Made by a program: the position numbers and the translations under genes
Part shown: positions 17,447 through 25,119 of the stretch, in pieces
How the letters are laid out: each line of letters opens with the position of its first letter
Numbering within the stretch: position 1 is the first letter of the stretch
Notes under the pieces: generated by a model
What the model was told of the DNA's origin: nothing
The model's database searches: none
Seen by the model: the letters and a program-made list of their open reading frames with translations, nothing else
Assembly: GCA_016930435.1 (NCBI GenBank)
Contig: JAFGGQ010000058.1
Coordinates: forward strand, 1-38,341
Direction of reading: 5' to 3'
Source: a bacterium
GTDB lineage: Bacteria > UBP14 > UBA6098 > JAFGQG01
Length of the DNA: 38,341 nt

Positions 17447-18343
17447 TTAAAAGGGATTCAATCCAAGCCTGAATTTATTATATAACAATGTAAATATAAT
17501 AGCCGGAATAGCAATGATAAAATAAAAATTAAAGAGGTAAGCTGCAAATGCCATAAAGAAAAGCACGACGGTTTTATTTGCCAGAAGGTACCATTTACGC
17601 CCAAGGAAGATGGCTGGGAGATAGAGAATAAAGGCCAGGATTGCGGTAAAGACTATCTCTATTTCCCATGCGATATACCCGCTAACGAATGCCATCAGGA
17701 CGAGCAGGATTATCAGTATGCCGGAGATTTTAGACCCGAGCAGCACGGCCAGTGTTCGTTTGTGGGACTGGTGGTCGCCCTTCAGGTCGGGAATCGTTGT
17801 AGCAAGGTAAACGGCAGAATAGGCGAAAAAATATGGAATAGAGAGGATCAGGGAAGTATAGGAGAGGTCGCTGGTCACCACCCATCCCATTAGAAAGATT
17901 ATGCAGCCATGACCCAACCCATTTTCGAGGAGGGCCAGTATCCCGCGATTTTTAAGGGCCAGTGGCGGGGCGCTGTATATGATCCCCATAATTACTGCGA
18001 TAGTTGTCAGAAGGCCCATCTCCCAGCTATGAAGCAAGCCCAGTATCACCGCGATCAAGTCTAAAATGACGACCCCTATCCAGGCCTCATTGAGGGAAAC
18101 ATAACCCCGGGGCAGTATGAATAGCTTGCGGTTAGCGCGGTCGGATTCAATATCGAATATCTGGTTCAGAATAAATCCCCCTCCACCAAGGGCTGTGATC
18201 ATCAGGAAGGGCAGAACCAGTTCCCCGCTTTTAAAGCCTCCGGACCGGTAATATCCGAATAGAAAGGGCGTCCAGATGGGAATTAGAAGCAGAGGACGCA
18301 TCAAAAAAACAAAATCCAATAGCTTTAAAAGCGCTCTTTTCAT
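17447..18343 (-). CDS. UbiA-family prenyltransferase
   Basis: The 298-residue protein is almost wholly transmembrane (8-9 helices). It has the first Asp-rich motif as NQIFDIESD (60-68; D64 and D68) and the second as PDLKGD (185-190; D186, D190), both needed for Mg2+-prenyl diphosphate binding in this family. Such enzymes join a prenyl chain to an aromatic or other acceptor, as in quinone, heme O, chlorophyll or archaeal-type lipid synthesis. The neighbours do not show which. The motif is NQxxDxxxD rather than the usual NDxxDxxxD, a mild change. No ribosome site is visible in front of the ATG, because a hairpin ends 10 nt upstream. Confidence 0.88.
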   Translation of the reverse strand: MKRALLKLLDFVFLMRPLLLIPIWTPFLFGYYRSGGFKSGELVLPFLMITALGGGGFILNQIFDIESDRANRKLFILPRGYVSLNEAWIGVVILDLIAVILGLLHSWEMGLLTTIAVIMGIIYSAPPLALKNRGILALLENGLGHGCIIFLMGWVVTSDLSYTSLILSIPYFFAYSAVYLATTIPDLKGDHQSHKRTLAVLLGSKISGILIILLVLMAFVSGYIAWEIEIVFTAILAFILYLPAIFLGRKWYLLANKTVVLFFMAFAAYLFNFYFIIAIPAIIFTLLYNKFRLGLNPF

Positions 18344-18352
18344 TAGAAAAAG

Positions 18353-18397
18353 ACACCGGGATTGGGCCAGGTTAAAAACGCCTCCCCTGCCCGGTGT
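18353..18397 (-). terminator. Hairpin with T tract between the transglutaminase-like gene and the UbiA gene
   Basis: On the minus strand an 8-bp perfect stem (ACACCGGG with CCCGGTGT) encloses a 29-base loop and is followed at once by CTTTTTCTA, then the ATG of the UbiA gene. It looks like an intrinsic terminator or attenuator. The loop contains GGGGAGG. Confidence 0.5.
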
Positions 18398-18431
18398 TCT
18401 CAGATAATGGCGTTAGAAGTACAATTATCTT

Positions 18432-20519
18432 CTATTCTATTTTAACCAGAAATATCTGTTCATCCTGGTAGGCCATGATTCTTTCCACATCGGTCTTGTA
18501 AAGCTGGTAATCAGCAACCGGTATGCGCAGGGTCTTTCGCTGGAATTCATTGGTGAACAGGATTTTATTATCTTTCTCGTTATAACTTGCCTTGTAGCTT
18601 ATATGGGCATTCTCCAGTTCTATTGGCTGTGGGAGAAATTCGACCTTGTAACCCTCCGGGATTTCGATGGTTATATGGTTGGAGACCATCTCGGTCATAT
18701 CCATCTTCAGCCCGTATTTTCGGGTTCTCAGGGCTATCTCGGGAAAATCAAGCTGGCTGCCCGGGACATCAAAGATCATCAAGTCGCCGGCGAAAATGGG
18801 GTATTGGTCAATAGTATAACTGGTGTGGATGTAGAAAGGGAGGGAAAAATCAACGGGATTTTCCAGCTTTAGGTTTTGGATTACCGCACCGGGACTTTCG
18901 GAGTTCAGCCAATTTGAGAAGACCTCCTCATGCCGCGCCTCCGGCGTGTAGGCGAAGAAAGCACGATAAGCCACTTCCCAGTTTCCGGTAAAACTGATTG
19001 TCTGATCCATCTCGACCTGTCCGTCAGGGTGCAGCTTAAGGGTAGCCTCCTTTCTCCGGGCGTTATCCTGAGGGGGTATAGGCGGAATATAATTTATTTC
19101 CCTCTTGATATAATTGACATATTCAAGATCGCAGTCCCCCATGGAGTAATAGGGGAAGCGGAAGAAATTGTTGGTGGCGTCCAGGATTATCTTTTTACCG
19201 TTCAGGTGAACTTCATTGATAGCATGATTTCCACCCCAGAGCGGGAAGCTTCGGCGGTCAAGGTAACCCCCATCATTGGTCTGTACTATGATAGGGTAGC
19301 TTTCAACCCCGATCACCTTCAGCATGCTGGAGAAAAGGATGGCCTTATCTATACAGTCGCCGTATTTATTATTCAGGGTATATGAGGCGGGATGGCCGGC
19401 GATACCGGAGCCAAGACTGCCCTTAACCGAAATATAGCGGATATCCTCCTGTATATAGTGGTAGAGTTTCGCTACTTTTTCCTCAACAGTTTCCGCGCCC
19501 TCTACTACTTCCAGTGTCTTGGCCTCGATCTCCGGGGTTACCTCTATCCGCTTCTCATGGAACTTGCTGAATTTATCGTAAAAATAATCCATGTTATCAT
19601 AAAGGCTCCCCATTAATAAGGGAGCTATATTATAAAAGGAAGGCATATAGGGTTCTTCGATCAAAGGAGGGGTATCCCTTACCTCCCAACGATAAATACG
19701 CGATGCATTTGTAGTAGATATAACGGGTTCTTCTGTACCCTCAGGCATCAGATAGGTTATGTAGTTCAGCTCACGGTCCTTGGGGAGCTCTACCTCGATC
19801 GATGAGTAATACATGGGCTCTTCACTCTGAAAGAAAAAACGGGGCGCGAAAAGATTAGGGTCATCCGGAGCATATTGATTTTGTTCAAATGCATATTCAA
19901 CTATAGAACCGATCTCCACATCGGGAATGGTAAAGCTGTAGATCTTACCCTTTCCGAAGAAAGCCATATCCCGGGAAGGTTCGGAAATTGTTACATTAGC
20001 CTTGTCGAATTCGCTAACATCCCCGGCTGGGGATATTGACCTGGCGAACAGTGCGTAGGATTCTGATTCCCCTTCATCATAATAAAGGGATATCTCACCC
20101 CAATTCAGTGCGTCAGTAGAAAGAACTTTCCCCACAAAATGATACCGGAATACTATTCTACCATCGTTTGTGAGAATGTAATTGCCCTCATCATAGAGAA
20201 TAAGACCTGAAGCTTCCGGATATTGCGCTTCCATCTCCTGTGCAATACGGAGATATTCTTCAACCTGAGATGATTGTATGGCAGCACTTTCAGTCGCACT
20301 TTCAGACTCCTCCTGATGCTGGAAGTATATCGACTTTACGTCGTCCCGGGAGATTTCCTCCCCGTTTTCCAACTTAAATTTTTCCTGATCATAGGTAATA
20401 TTGCCCGATTCCTGGGTGTTCTGGTCGATCAGCTCTAATTTGTCTGCCTGAGCAATACCTGCCAGTAAAAGTATGATTAACATACTAATTAATGGTGCAT
20501 TCATTGCTTTCTTGAACAT
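18432..20519 (-). CDS. Secreted DUF3857 / transglutaminase-like protein
   Basis: Translation probably starts at the ATG at 20519, which has GGGAGG 4 nt upstream; the frame extends 18 codons further but those lack support. The 695-residue product has a signal peptide (1 to about 25, ending IAQADK), a DUF3857 region (about 125-300), and a transglutaminase-like domain (about 330-465) with C389 in YGDCIDKA, H432 in NHAINEVHL and D447 in LDATNN. The triad is intact, so it may act as a peptidase or transglutaminase, though substrates of this pairing are generally unknown. The C-terminal part (about 490-695) is beta-rich. A Glu/Ser-rich stretch lies at 69-85. Location is periplasmic or extracellular. 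Confidence 0.88.
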   Translation of the reverse strand: MFKKAMNAPLISMLIILLLAGIAQADKLELIDQNTQESGNITYDQEKFKLENGEEISRDDVKSIYFQHQEESESATESAAIQSSQVEEYLRIAQEMEAQYPEASGLILYDEGNYILTNDGRIVFRYHFVGKVLSTDALNWGEISLYYDEGESESYALFARSISPAGDVSEFDKANVTISEPSRDMAFFGKGKIYSFTIPDVEIGSIVEYAFEQNQYAPDDPNLFAPRFFFQSEEPMYYSSIEVELPKDRELNYITYLMPEGTEEPVISTTNASRIYRWEVRDTPPLIEEPYMPSFYNIAPLLMGSLYDNMDYFYDKFSKFHEKRIEVTPEIEAKTLEVVEGAETVEEKVAKLYHYIQEDIRYISVKGSLGSGIAGHPASYTLNNKYGDCIDKAILFSSMLKVIGVESYPIIVQTNDGGYLDRRSFPLWGGNHAINEVHLNGKKIILDATNNFFRFPYYSMGDCDLEYVNYIKREINYIPPIPPQDNARRKEATLKLHPDGQVEMDQTISFTGNWEVAYRAFFAYTPEARHEEVFSNWLNSESPGAVIQNLKLENPVDFSLPFYIHTSYTIDQYPIFAGDLMIFDVPGSQLDFPEIALRTRKYGLKMDMTEMVSNHITIEIPEGYKVEFLPQPIELENAHISYKASYNEKDNKILFTNEFQRKTLRIPVADYQLYKTDVERIMAYQDEQIFLVKIE

Positions 20520-20913
20520 TAAACCTCCCGTAATATAAAGGTGTTTTAGACTTCTGCTATCTACGTAAATCATTTGTTTACTTTTCTTTGTCTCATTACA
20601 ATTTCATAAAACTGATTTTTACATGAAATCAAAAAAAAAGACATTAACCTAAAAAAAAACTTGACTTTTAAAAACCTCGCTTTAAATAATAGCACATTGA
20701 AAATAAATGGTCTATAAACAGTCCATTATTCTTCAACAGATAACGAAAATAAACATACTCCTTAACAAAGCAAATAAAAAATCTTTTTTGTTGACTAAAA
20801 AGTAATTTGTATTATAATTGTTATAAGTTCATTAGTCTTGTCAAAACCCCAAAAATGCTTTTCAATGCGCTGTCGGAATATTTTATTTTAAATTCAACAA
20901 AACAATATTTATT
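20520..20913. promoter_or_regulatory. AT-rich divergent intergenic region
   Basis: This 394-base gap separates the minus-strand transglutaminase-like gene from the plus-strand LytR_C operon. It contains the plus-strand promoter at 20791-20818 and a second TTGACT at 20661-20666 with only a poor -10 (AATAAT at 20685). Several A runs are present. No reading frame is convincing. Confidence 0.6.
20791..20818 (+). promoter_or_regulatory. Sigma70-type promoter for the LytR_C-rsfS-argS group
   Basis: TTGACT at 20791-20796 and TATAAT at 20813-20818 are separated by 16 bases, matching the consensus at 11 of 12 positions. Transcription would start near 20825, about 90 nt before the first start codon. 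Confidence 0.65.
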
Positions 20914-21348
20914 TTGAGAAAGCAAATCAGAGATAACAATAATTCAATAGGGGACATGGTAGTAATAGTTATTGGGTTCCTGTTCCTGATCCCCTGGCTG
21001 GCAGGTTTTATTACCGTTAACAATAGCGCGACTGAGACACGGGTTCCCGATGCCCGTGAGTCTATCAAGGTTGAGGTTCTGAATGGTTGTGGTGCAGAGG
21101 GCATTGCGGGTCGTTTTGCGTCTTACCTTCGTCAAAACGGAATCGATGTTATTTCCCCTGAAAATGCAGCCAGTTTTGGGTATCCCAAAACCCTGGTGCT
21201 GGATCACCGGGGTACACATATAGAAGCCGATTCGGTAGCCCGGGCGCTGGGGATCGAACCCGATCAGGTTATCTTGCAACGCAAAGAAGGGATTGCTGAC
21301 GCTACCGTAATTATCGGAAAAGACTATCATAAATTTTTGACCAGATAA
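20914..21348 (+). CDS. Membrane-anchored LytR_C-domain protein
   Basis: The 144-residue product has a short positive N-terminus (MRKQIR), one transmembrane helix (about 15-34), and a LytR C-terminal-type domain (about 50-141) with the landmarks VEVLNGCG (53-60) and ATVIIGKDY (130-138). The domain should lie in the periplasm. Its function is unclear, although it is often found next to cell-wall or ribosome genes. The start is uncertain. TTG at 20914 keeps the positive residues before the helix, but has no ribosome site; ATG at 20956 is preceded by AGGGGA only one base away and would remove them. I favour TTG. The rsfS gene follows after 19 nt. Confidence 0.8.
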   Translation: MRKQIRDNNNSIGDMVVIVIGFLFLIPWLAGFITVNNSATETRVPDARESIKVEVLNGCGAEGIAGRFASYLRQNGIDVISPENAASFGYPKTLVLDHRGTHIEADSVARALGIEPDQVILQRKEGIADATVIIGKDYHKFLTR

Positions 21349-21367
21349 AATATAGCAAGGAGTATTA

Positions 21368-21724
21368 TTGGATTCCCACGAACTGGCACGGTTATGCGCT
21401 GAATTTCTATACCAAAAAAAAGCTGAGGATGTCGTTATCCTGGAAATCAAAAAACTGACCGATATCGCCGATTACTTTGTGATCTGCACCGCAGTTACAC
21501 CAAATCATATTAAATCCATGACCAATGATCTGGAACGTGAGCTAAAGAATGCGGGTTTCAAGGCATGGCATATTGAAGGTCGTAAAGCTATGAAATGGGT
21601 GTTGGTTGACCTCATTGAGGTGGTCATCCATATCTTCCTGGAGGATCATCGTGAATTTTATAACCTTGAATCACTCTGGGGTGATGCCCCATCAGAAACG
21701 ATAGGTGATAATGAACTGGACTAA
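21368..21724 (+). CDS. rsfS: Ribosomal silencing factor RsfS (YbeB/Iojap family)
   Basis: RsfS binds ribosomal protein L14 of the large subunit and blocks subunit joining in starvation. The 118-residue product has normal length and the family motifs: KAEDVVILEIKKLTDIADYF near 18-37, followed by FVICTA, GWVL-like KWVLVDLIEVVIHIF (around 77-91), and YNLESLWGDA. The start is TTG, supported by AAGGAG at 21357-21362, about 5 nt upstream. The end overlaps the argS start by 14 nt, indicating coupling. Confidence 0.95.
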   Translation: MDSHELARLCAEFLYQKKAEDVVILEIKKLTDIADYFVICTAVTPNHIKSMTNDLERELKNAGFKAWHIEGRKAMKWVLVDLIEVVIHIFLEDHREFYNLESLWGDAPSETIGDNELD

Positions 21725-23360
21725 TCTGCAGGATACTATCCAGGGGGTGATTTCCCGTTTATACCCTGAGGCCCGGGATGTAGAGCTGGTAATGGAGAAG
21801 CCGCCCCAGCCCGAATTCGGGGATATTGCCATTCCCGTCGCCTTTTCCCTGGCCAGGATAGTTAAGAGGAATCCCATAGAAATCGCACGGGAGATCGCCG
21901 ATAACCTAACCCTGAATGCCAGGTTTTTTGACCCAGCGGAAACCCGCGGTGGGTTTATCAACCTGACCTATTCCCGCTCATTCCTCATGGCCTGTCTCCG
22001 GGATATCAACCGGGACATCGAGTCCTTCAGGTCCTTTAACCTGGGCAATGGTGTAAAAACCCAGGTTGAATTCGTCAGCGCTAATCCCACCGGCCCTCTG
22101 ACCGTAGGACATGGCCGGCAAGCAGTGCTGGGAGAAACCCTGGCAAATCTCCTCTCGCTCGCCGGGTACAAGGTAACCCGGGAATATTACTTCAATAATA
22201 CCGGCCGGCAAATACGTTTTTTGGGTGATTCCGTTCGCCTTCGCTATAAAGAACTGAACGGCGAACCGGTCGATTTCCCGGATGACTATTACCAGGGTGA
22301 ATATATTGTGGACCTTGCTCAAAAATTCAGGGATCAGTTCGGATCAGACCTCTCAGATAAAAAACACCTACCCCTTTTCGAAAAATTTGCCGCAGAACAG
22401 ATGATGAACCAGATTAAAAATACACTGGAGCAAATCGGCATCAAATATGATTCTTACTTTAATGAAAACCAACTTATAGATTCCGGAAAATTAAAGGAGG
22501 TCCTGGAACAATTAGAAGCAAAGGACCTAAGCTACCTGAAAGATGGGGCATTGTGGGCGAGAACCTCACAACTGGGCCTGGATCAGGACAGGGTGCTTAT
22601 AAAATCCACCGGCGAACCTACCTATCGGCTGCTGGATATAGTATATCATAAGGATAAGTTTGACCGTGGTTTCCAGCTTATTGTGGATGTATTCGGCGCG
22701 GATCATCAAAGCACTTACCCGGATGTCCTTGCCGTTGTCGGGGCATTGGGTTACGACGTTTCAAGGATAAAAGTCGTGATACACCAATTCGTTACCCTGA
22801 CCCGGGGGGGCGAGACCATTAAAATGTCAACAAGGAAGGCCAATTTTGTTACCCTGGATGAACTTGTTGAAGAAGTCGGTCCGGAGGCTACACGGTTTTT
22901 CTTTATTTTAAGAAGCGCTAATTCCCACCTCAACTTCGATTTGGAGGTGGCTAAAAGTCAGTCCGATGAGAACCCGGTATTCTACGTGCAGTATGGCTGC
23001 GCCCGGATAAGCAGCATCATCCGCTTCGCCCAAAACAAGGATGTGCCCCTGCTCAATCCGGAGGAGATCGAAGAAAGAATATTGAATTACCTGGATTCAC
23101 CGGAAGAACATAACCTGATCAAAATGCTGATAGAATATCCTCAGGTGATACGGAAAGCCGCTATCGAATTTAACCCGCACCTGATCCCTCAATACCTGAT
23201 TGACCTATCAAAACTATTCCACCCGTTTTACCACGATTATCGGGTGGTTTCAGGTGACCTGGAGCAGAGTATGGCCAGGCTGTTCCTGGTCAACGCGGTC
23301 CGGGAGGTATTAAGGGACGGACTGAATATTCTGGGTATTTCAGCCCCTGAAAAGATGTAA
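21711..23360 (+). CDS. argS: Arginyl-tRNA synthetase
   Basis: This class I enzyme charges tRNA-Arg. Counted from the ATG at 21711 (549 residues) it has an N-terminal Add-1 domain, the HIGH-type motif in FVSANPTGPLTVGHGR (121-136), and the KMSK region as IKMSTRKANF (370-379), followed by the DALR anticodon-binding domain from about 435, including QYGCARISSIIRFAQ. A GTG at 21705 is a possible alternative start in the same frame. The 5' end overlaps rsfS by 14 nt. AGGTGA just before the ATG may serve as the ribosome site but is very close. KMSTRKA differs from the common KMSTRKG at one residue. Confidence 0.97.
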   Translation: MNWTNLQDTIQGVISRLYPEARDVELVMEKPPQPEFGDIAIPVAFSLARIVKRNPIEIAREIADNLTLNARFFDPAETRGGFINLTYSRSFLMACLRDINRDIESFRSFNLGNGVKTQVEFVSANPTGPLTVGHGRQAVLGETLANLLSLAGYKVTREYYFNNTGRQIRFLGDSVRLRYKELNGEPVDFPDDYYQGEYIVDLAQKFRDQFGSDLSDKKHLPLFEKFAAEQMMNQIKNTLEQIGIKYDSYFNENQLIDSGKLKEVLEQLEAKDLSYLKDGALWARTSQLGLDQDRVLIKSTGEPTYRLLDIVYHKDKFDRGFQLIVDVFGADHQSTYPDVLAVVGALGYDVSRIKVVIHQFVTLTRGGETIKMSTRKANFVTLDELVEEVGPEATRFFFILRSANSHLNFDLEVAKSQSDENPVFYVQYGCARISSIIRFAQNKDVPLLNPEEIEERILNYLDSPEEHNLIKMLIEYPQVIRKAAIEFNPHLIPQYLIDLSKLFHPFYHDYRVVSGDLEQSMARLFLVNAVREVLRDGLNILGISAPEKM

Positions 23361-23447
23361 TTATCTTCTAAAATAAAAACGAAAACAAAACAATTAATAA
23401 CAGTTCACTTTCCATAATGATAGTGAGCAAAATACCAGGAGAAAAAA

Positions 23448-24698
23448 ATGATTGACCTGACCGAGATTAAAAAAAAGAGCATCTCGGAGTTATTGAAATT
23501 TGGCAAGGAACTGGGTTTGGAAAAAGCTACCGTATTGCGCCGGCAGGATCTTATCTTCAGGATACTTGAAGAAGAGGTAAAGCAGAACGGATATATTTAC
23601 GGCGCTGGTGTGCTGGAAGTGCTCAGCGATGGTTATGGCTTTCTGCGTTCACCGGATTATAACTATCTGCCCGGTCCCGATGACATCTATATTTCACACT
23701 CCCAGATCAAGAAATTCGAGCTTCTGACCGGAATGAGTATTTCAGGGCAGGTTCGGCCTCCCAAAGAAGGTGAGAAATACTTTGCCCTGCTCAAGGTGGA
23801 AAAGATCGACGAGGTCTATATCGAGGATTTCCAGGAACCGATCATCTTCGATAATCTTACCCCACTTTATCCCGAGGAGAAGATCAAGCTTGAGAACAAG
23901 GCGGAGGACGCTTCCACAAGGATCATGGATCTATTATGCCCAATCGGTAAAGGACAACGGGGCCTTATCGTTTCCCCGCCAAAGGCAGGTAAGACTATCC
24001 TCTTGCAGAAGATCGCCAATAGTATCCTGAAAAACCATCCCGAAATCTTTTTGATCGTTATGCTCATCGACGAGCGGCCGGAAGAGGTAACCGACATGAA
24101 GCGAACGGTCGATGCGGAGATTATCAGTTCTACCTTTGATGAACCCGCCTCCCGGCACGTTCAGGTAGCTGACATGGTAATCGAGAGGGCAAAAAGGCTG
24201 GTAGAGTTCGGGAAGGATGTGGTTATCCTCCTTGACAGTATCACCCGATTAGCCCGGGCTTTCAATTCAGTAGCCCCCCATTCCGGCAGGATACTTACCG
24301 GAGGAGTGGACTCTAATGCTCTACAGCGCCCCAAGAGATTCTTCGGCGCTGCCCGGAATATTGAGGAAGGCGGTTCACTCTCCATCATCGCTACCGCCCT
24401 CATCGAAACCGGATCCAAAATGGATGAGGTTATCTTCGAGGAGTTCAAGGGCACCGGGAACATGGAAATCATCCTGGACCGGAAATTGTCCGACCGCAGG
24501 ATATTCCCCGCTATCGATGTGAACCGCTCCGGTACCAGAAAGGAAGAATTGCTCCTTTCCGAAGAAGAACTATCCAAGGTTTGGCTGCTCCGGAAGATAC
24601 TCTCGGACATGAATCCGGTGGAAGCTATGGAATTTATACGGGACAAGATACTATCCTACAAGACAAATAAGAAATTCCTCAGCTCGATGAACGAATAG
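23448..24698 (+). CDS. rho: Transcription termination factor Rho
   Basis: Rho is a hexameric RNA-dependent ATPase that ends transcription. The 416-residue protein has a Rho_N helical domain (1-45), the cold-shock-like RNA-binding domain (about 50-125) with GYGFLRSP (62-69) and DDIYIS (78-83), Walker A PPKAGKT (177-183), Walker [11 protein letters not shown] (258-267), the Q loop [22 protein letters not shown] region (283-304) and the R loop EEFKGTGN (331-338) with K334. Length is typical of compact Rho without insertions. AGGAG lies before the ATG. It follows argS after 87 nt, in the same direction, with no clear terminator between them. Confidence 0.97.
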   Translation: MIDLTEIKKKSISELLKFGKELGLEKATVLRRQDLIFRILEEEVKQNGYIYGAGVLEVLSDGYGFLRSPDYNYLPGPDDIYISHSQIKKFELLTGMSISGQVRPPKEGEKYFALLKVEKIDEVYIEDFQEPIIFDNLTPLYPEEKIKLENKAEDASTRIMDLLCPIGKGQRGLIVSPPKAGKTILLQKIANSILKNHPEIFLIVMLIDERPEEVTDMKRTVDAEIISSTFDEPASRHVQVADMVIERAKRLVEFGKDVVILLDSITRLARAFNSVAPHSGRILTGGVDSNALQRPKRFFGAARNIEEGGSLSIIATALIETGSKMDEVIFEEFKGTGNMEIILDRKLSDRRIFPAIDVNRSGTRKEELLLSEEELSKVWLLRKILSDMNPVEAMEFIRDKILSYKTNKKFLSSMNE

Positions 24699-24734
24699 CA
24701 TATTAAAACCCGCAACTTAGGGCTTACGTTATTT

Positions 24735-24763
24735 TCGGGCAGATAAATCCCGATAGTATTTTT
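24735..24763 (+). terminator. Weak terminator candidate after rho
   Basis: TCGGG and CCCGA form a 5-bp stem with a 9-base loop, followed by TAGTATTTTT. It lies 36 nt after the rho stop. The stem is short, so confidence is low. Confidence 0.35.
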
Positions 24764-24837
24764 GAAGTAGAGATATCAGTTATCAAATCATTGACCCTTT
24801 TGAAATTCTTTGGATTGAATGATCCGATTAAATTTTA

Positions 24838-24850
24838 GTCCCGTAGGGAC
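24838..24850. repeat. GTCCC-GTA-GGGAC palindrome followed by GAAATAG
   Basis: The perfect 5-bp stem with GTA loop and the flanking AGTCCCGTAGGGACGAAATAG pattern resembles a short palindromic repeat that I recall seeing dispersed in intergenic regions of other bacteria, mainly Bacteroidetes-like genomes. Only one copy is in this window, so its repeat status here is unproven. Confidence 0.4.
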
Positions 24851-24925
24851 GAAATAGAATTAAAATCTTATACTTATTTCCAAATTACCGGGAATATTCG
24901 GTCCAACCGTTCACCGGGGGGACCT

Positions 24926-24941
24926 CTCCACGCAAGTGGAG
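24926..24941. repeat. CTCCAC-GCAA-GTGGAG hairpin, GNRA loop, in a G-rich context
   Basis: A perfect 6-bp stem is capped by GCAA and flanked by GGGGGGACCT on the left and TAAAGGGGG on the right. Short elements of this look occur as dispersed intergenic repeats in some bacteria. It appears once here, about 75 bases after the GTCCC palindrome. Confidence 0.4.
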
Positions 24942-25119
24942 TAAAGGGGGAAAACACCATAAAGGAAAACCGAAAATTTTTTGTGGTCTTAACCGAAGAG
25001 TAACCAACCTGGATAATATATTCTTCAAAGATTTATTGGAAATGATTTCGGCTTGTTTAGGAGAATTGCAGCTAAATTGCAGGTGAACCTTCCATATATT
25101 ATAAAGAAATAGCGAAGAA

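Larger units (their letters stand above)
24699..25119. other. Convergent intergenic region after rho
   Basis: This 421-base gap lies between two genes that converge (rho and the helicase). It holds a weak terminator (24735-24763), a 13-base palindrome (24838-24850) and a GNRA-capped hairpin (24926-24941), listed separately. It also holds one copy of a 15-base repeat (25067-25081) shared with the right end of the window. No gene is supported. Confidence 0.6.
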
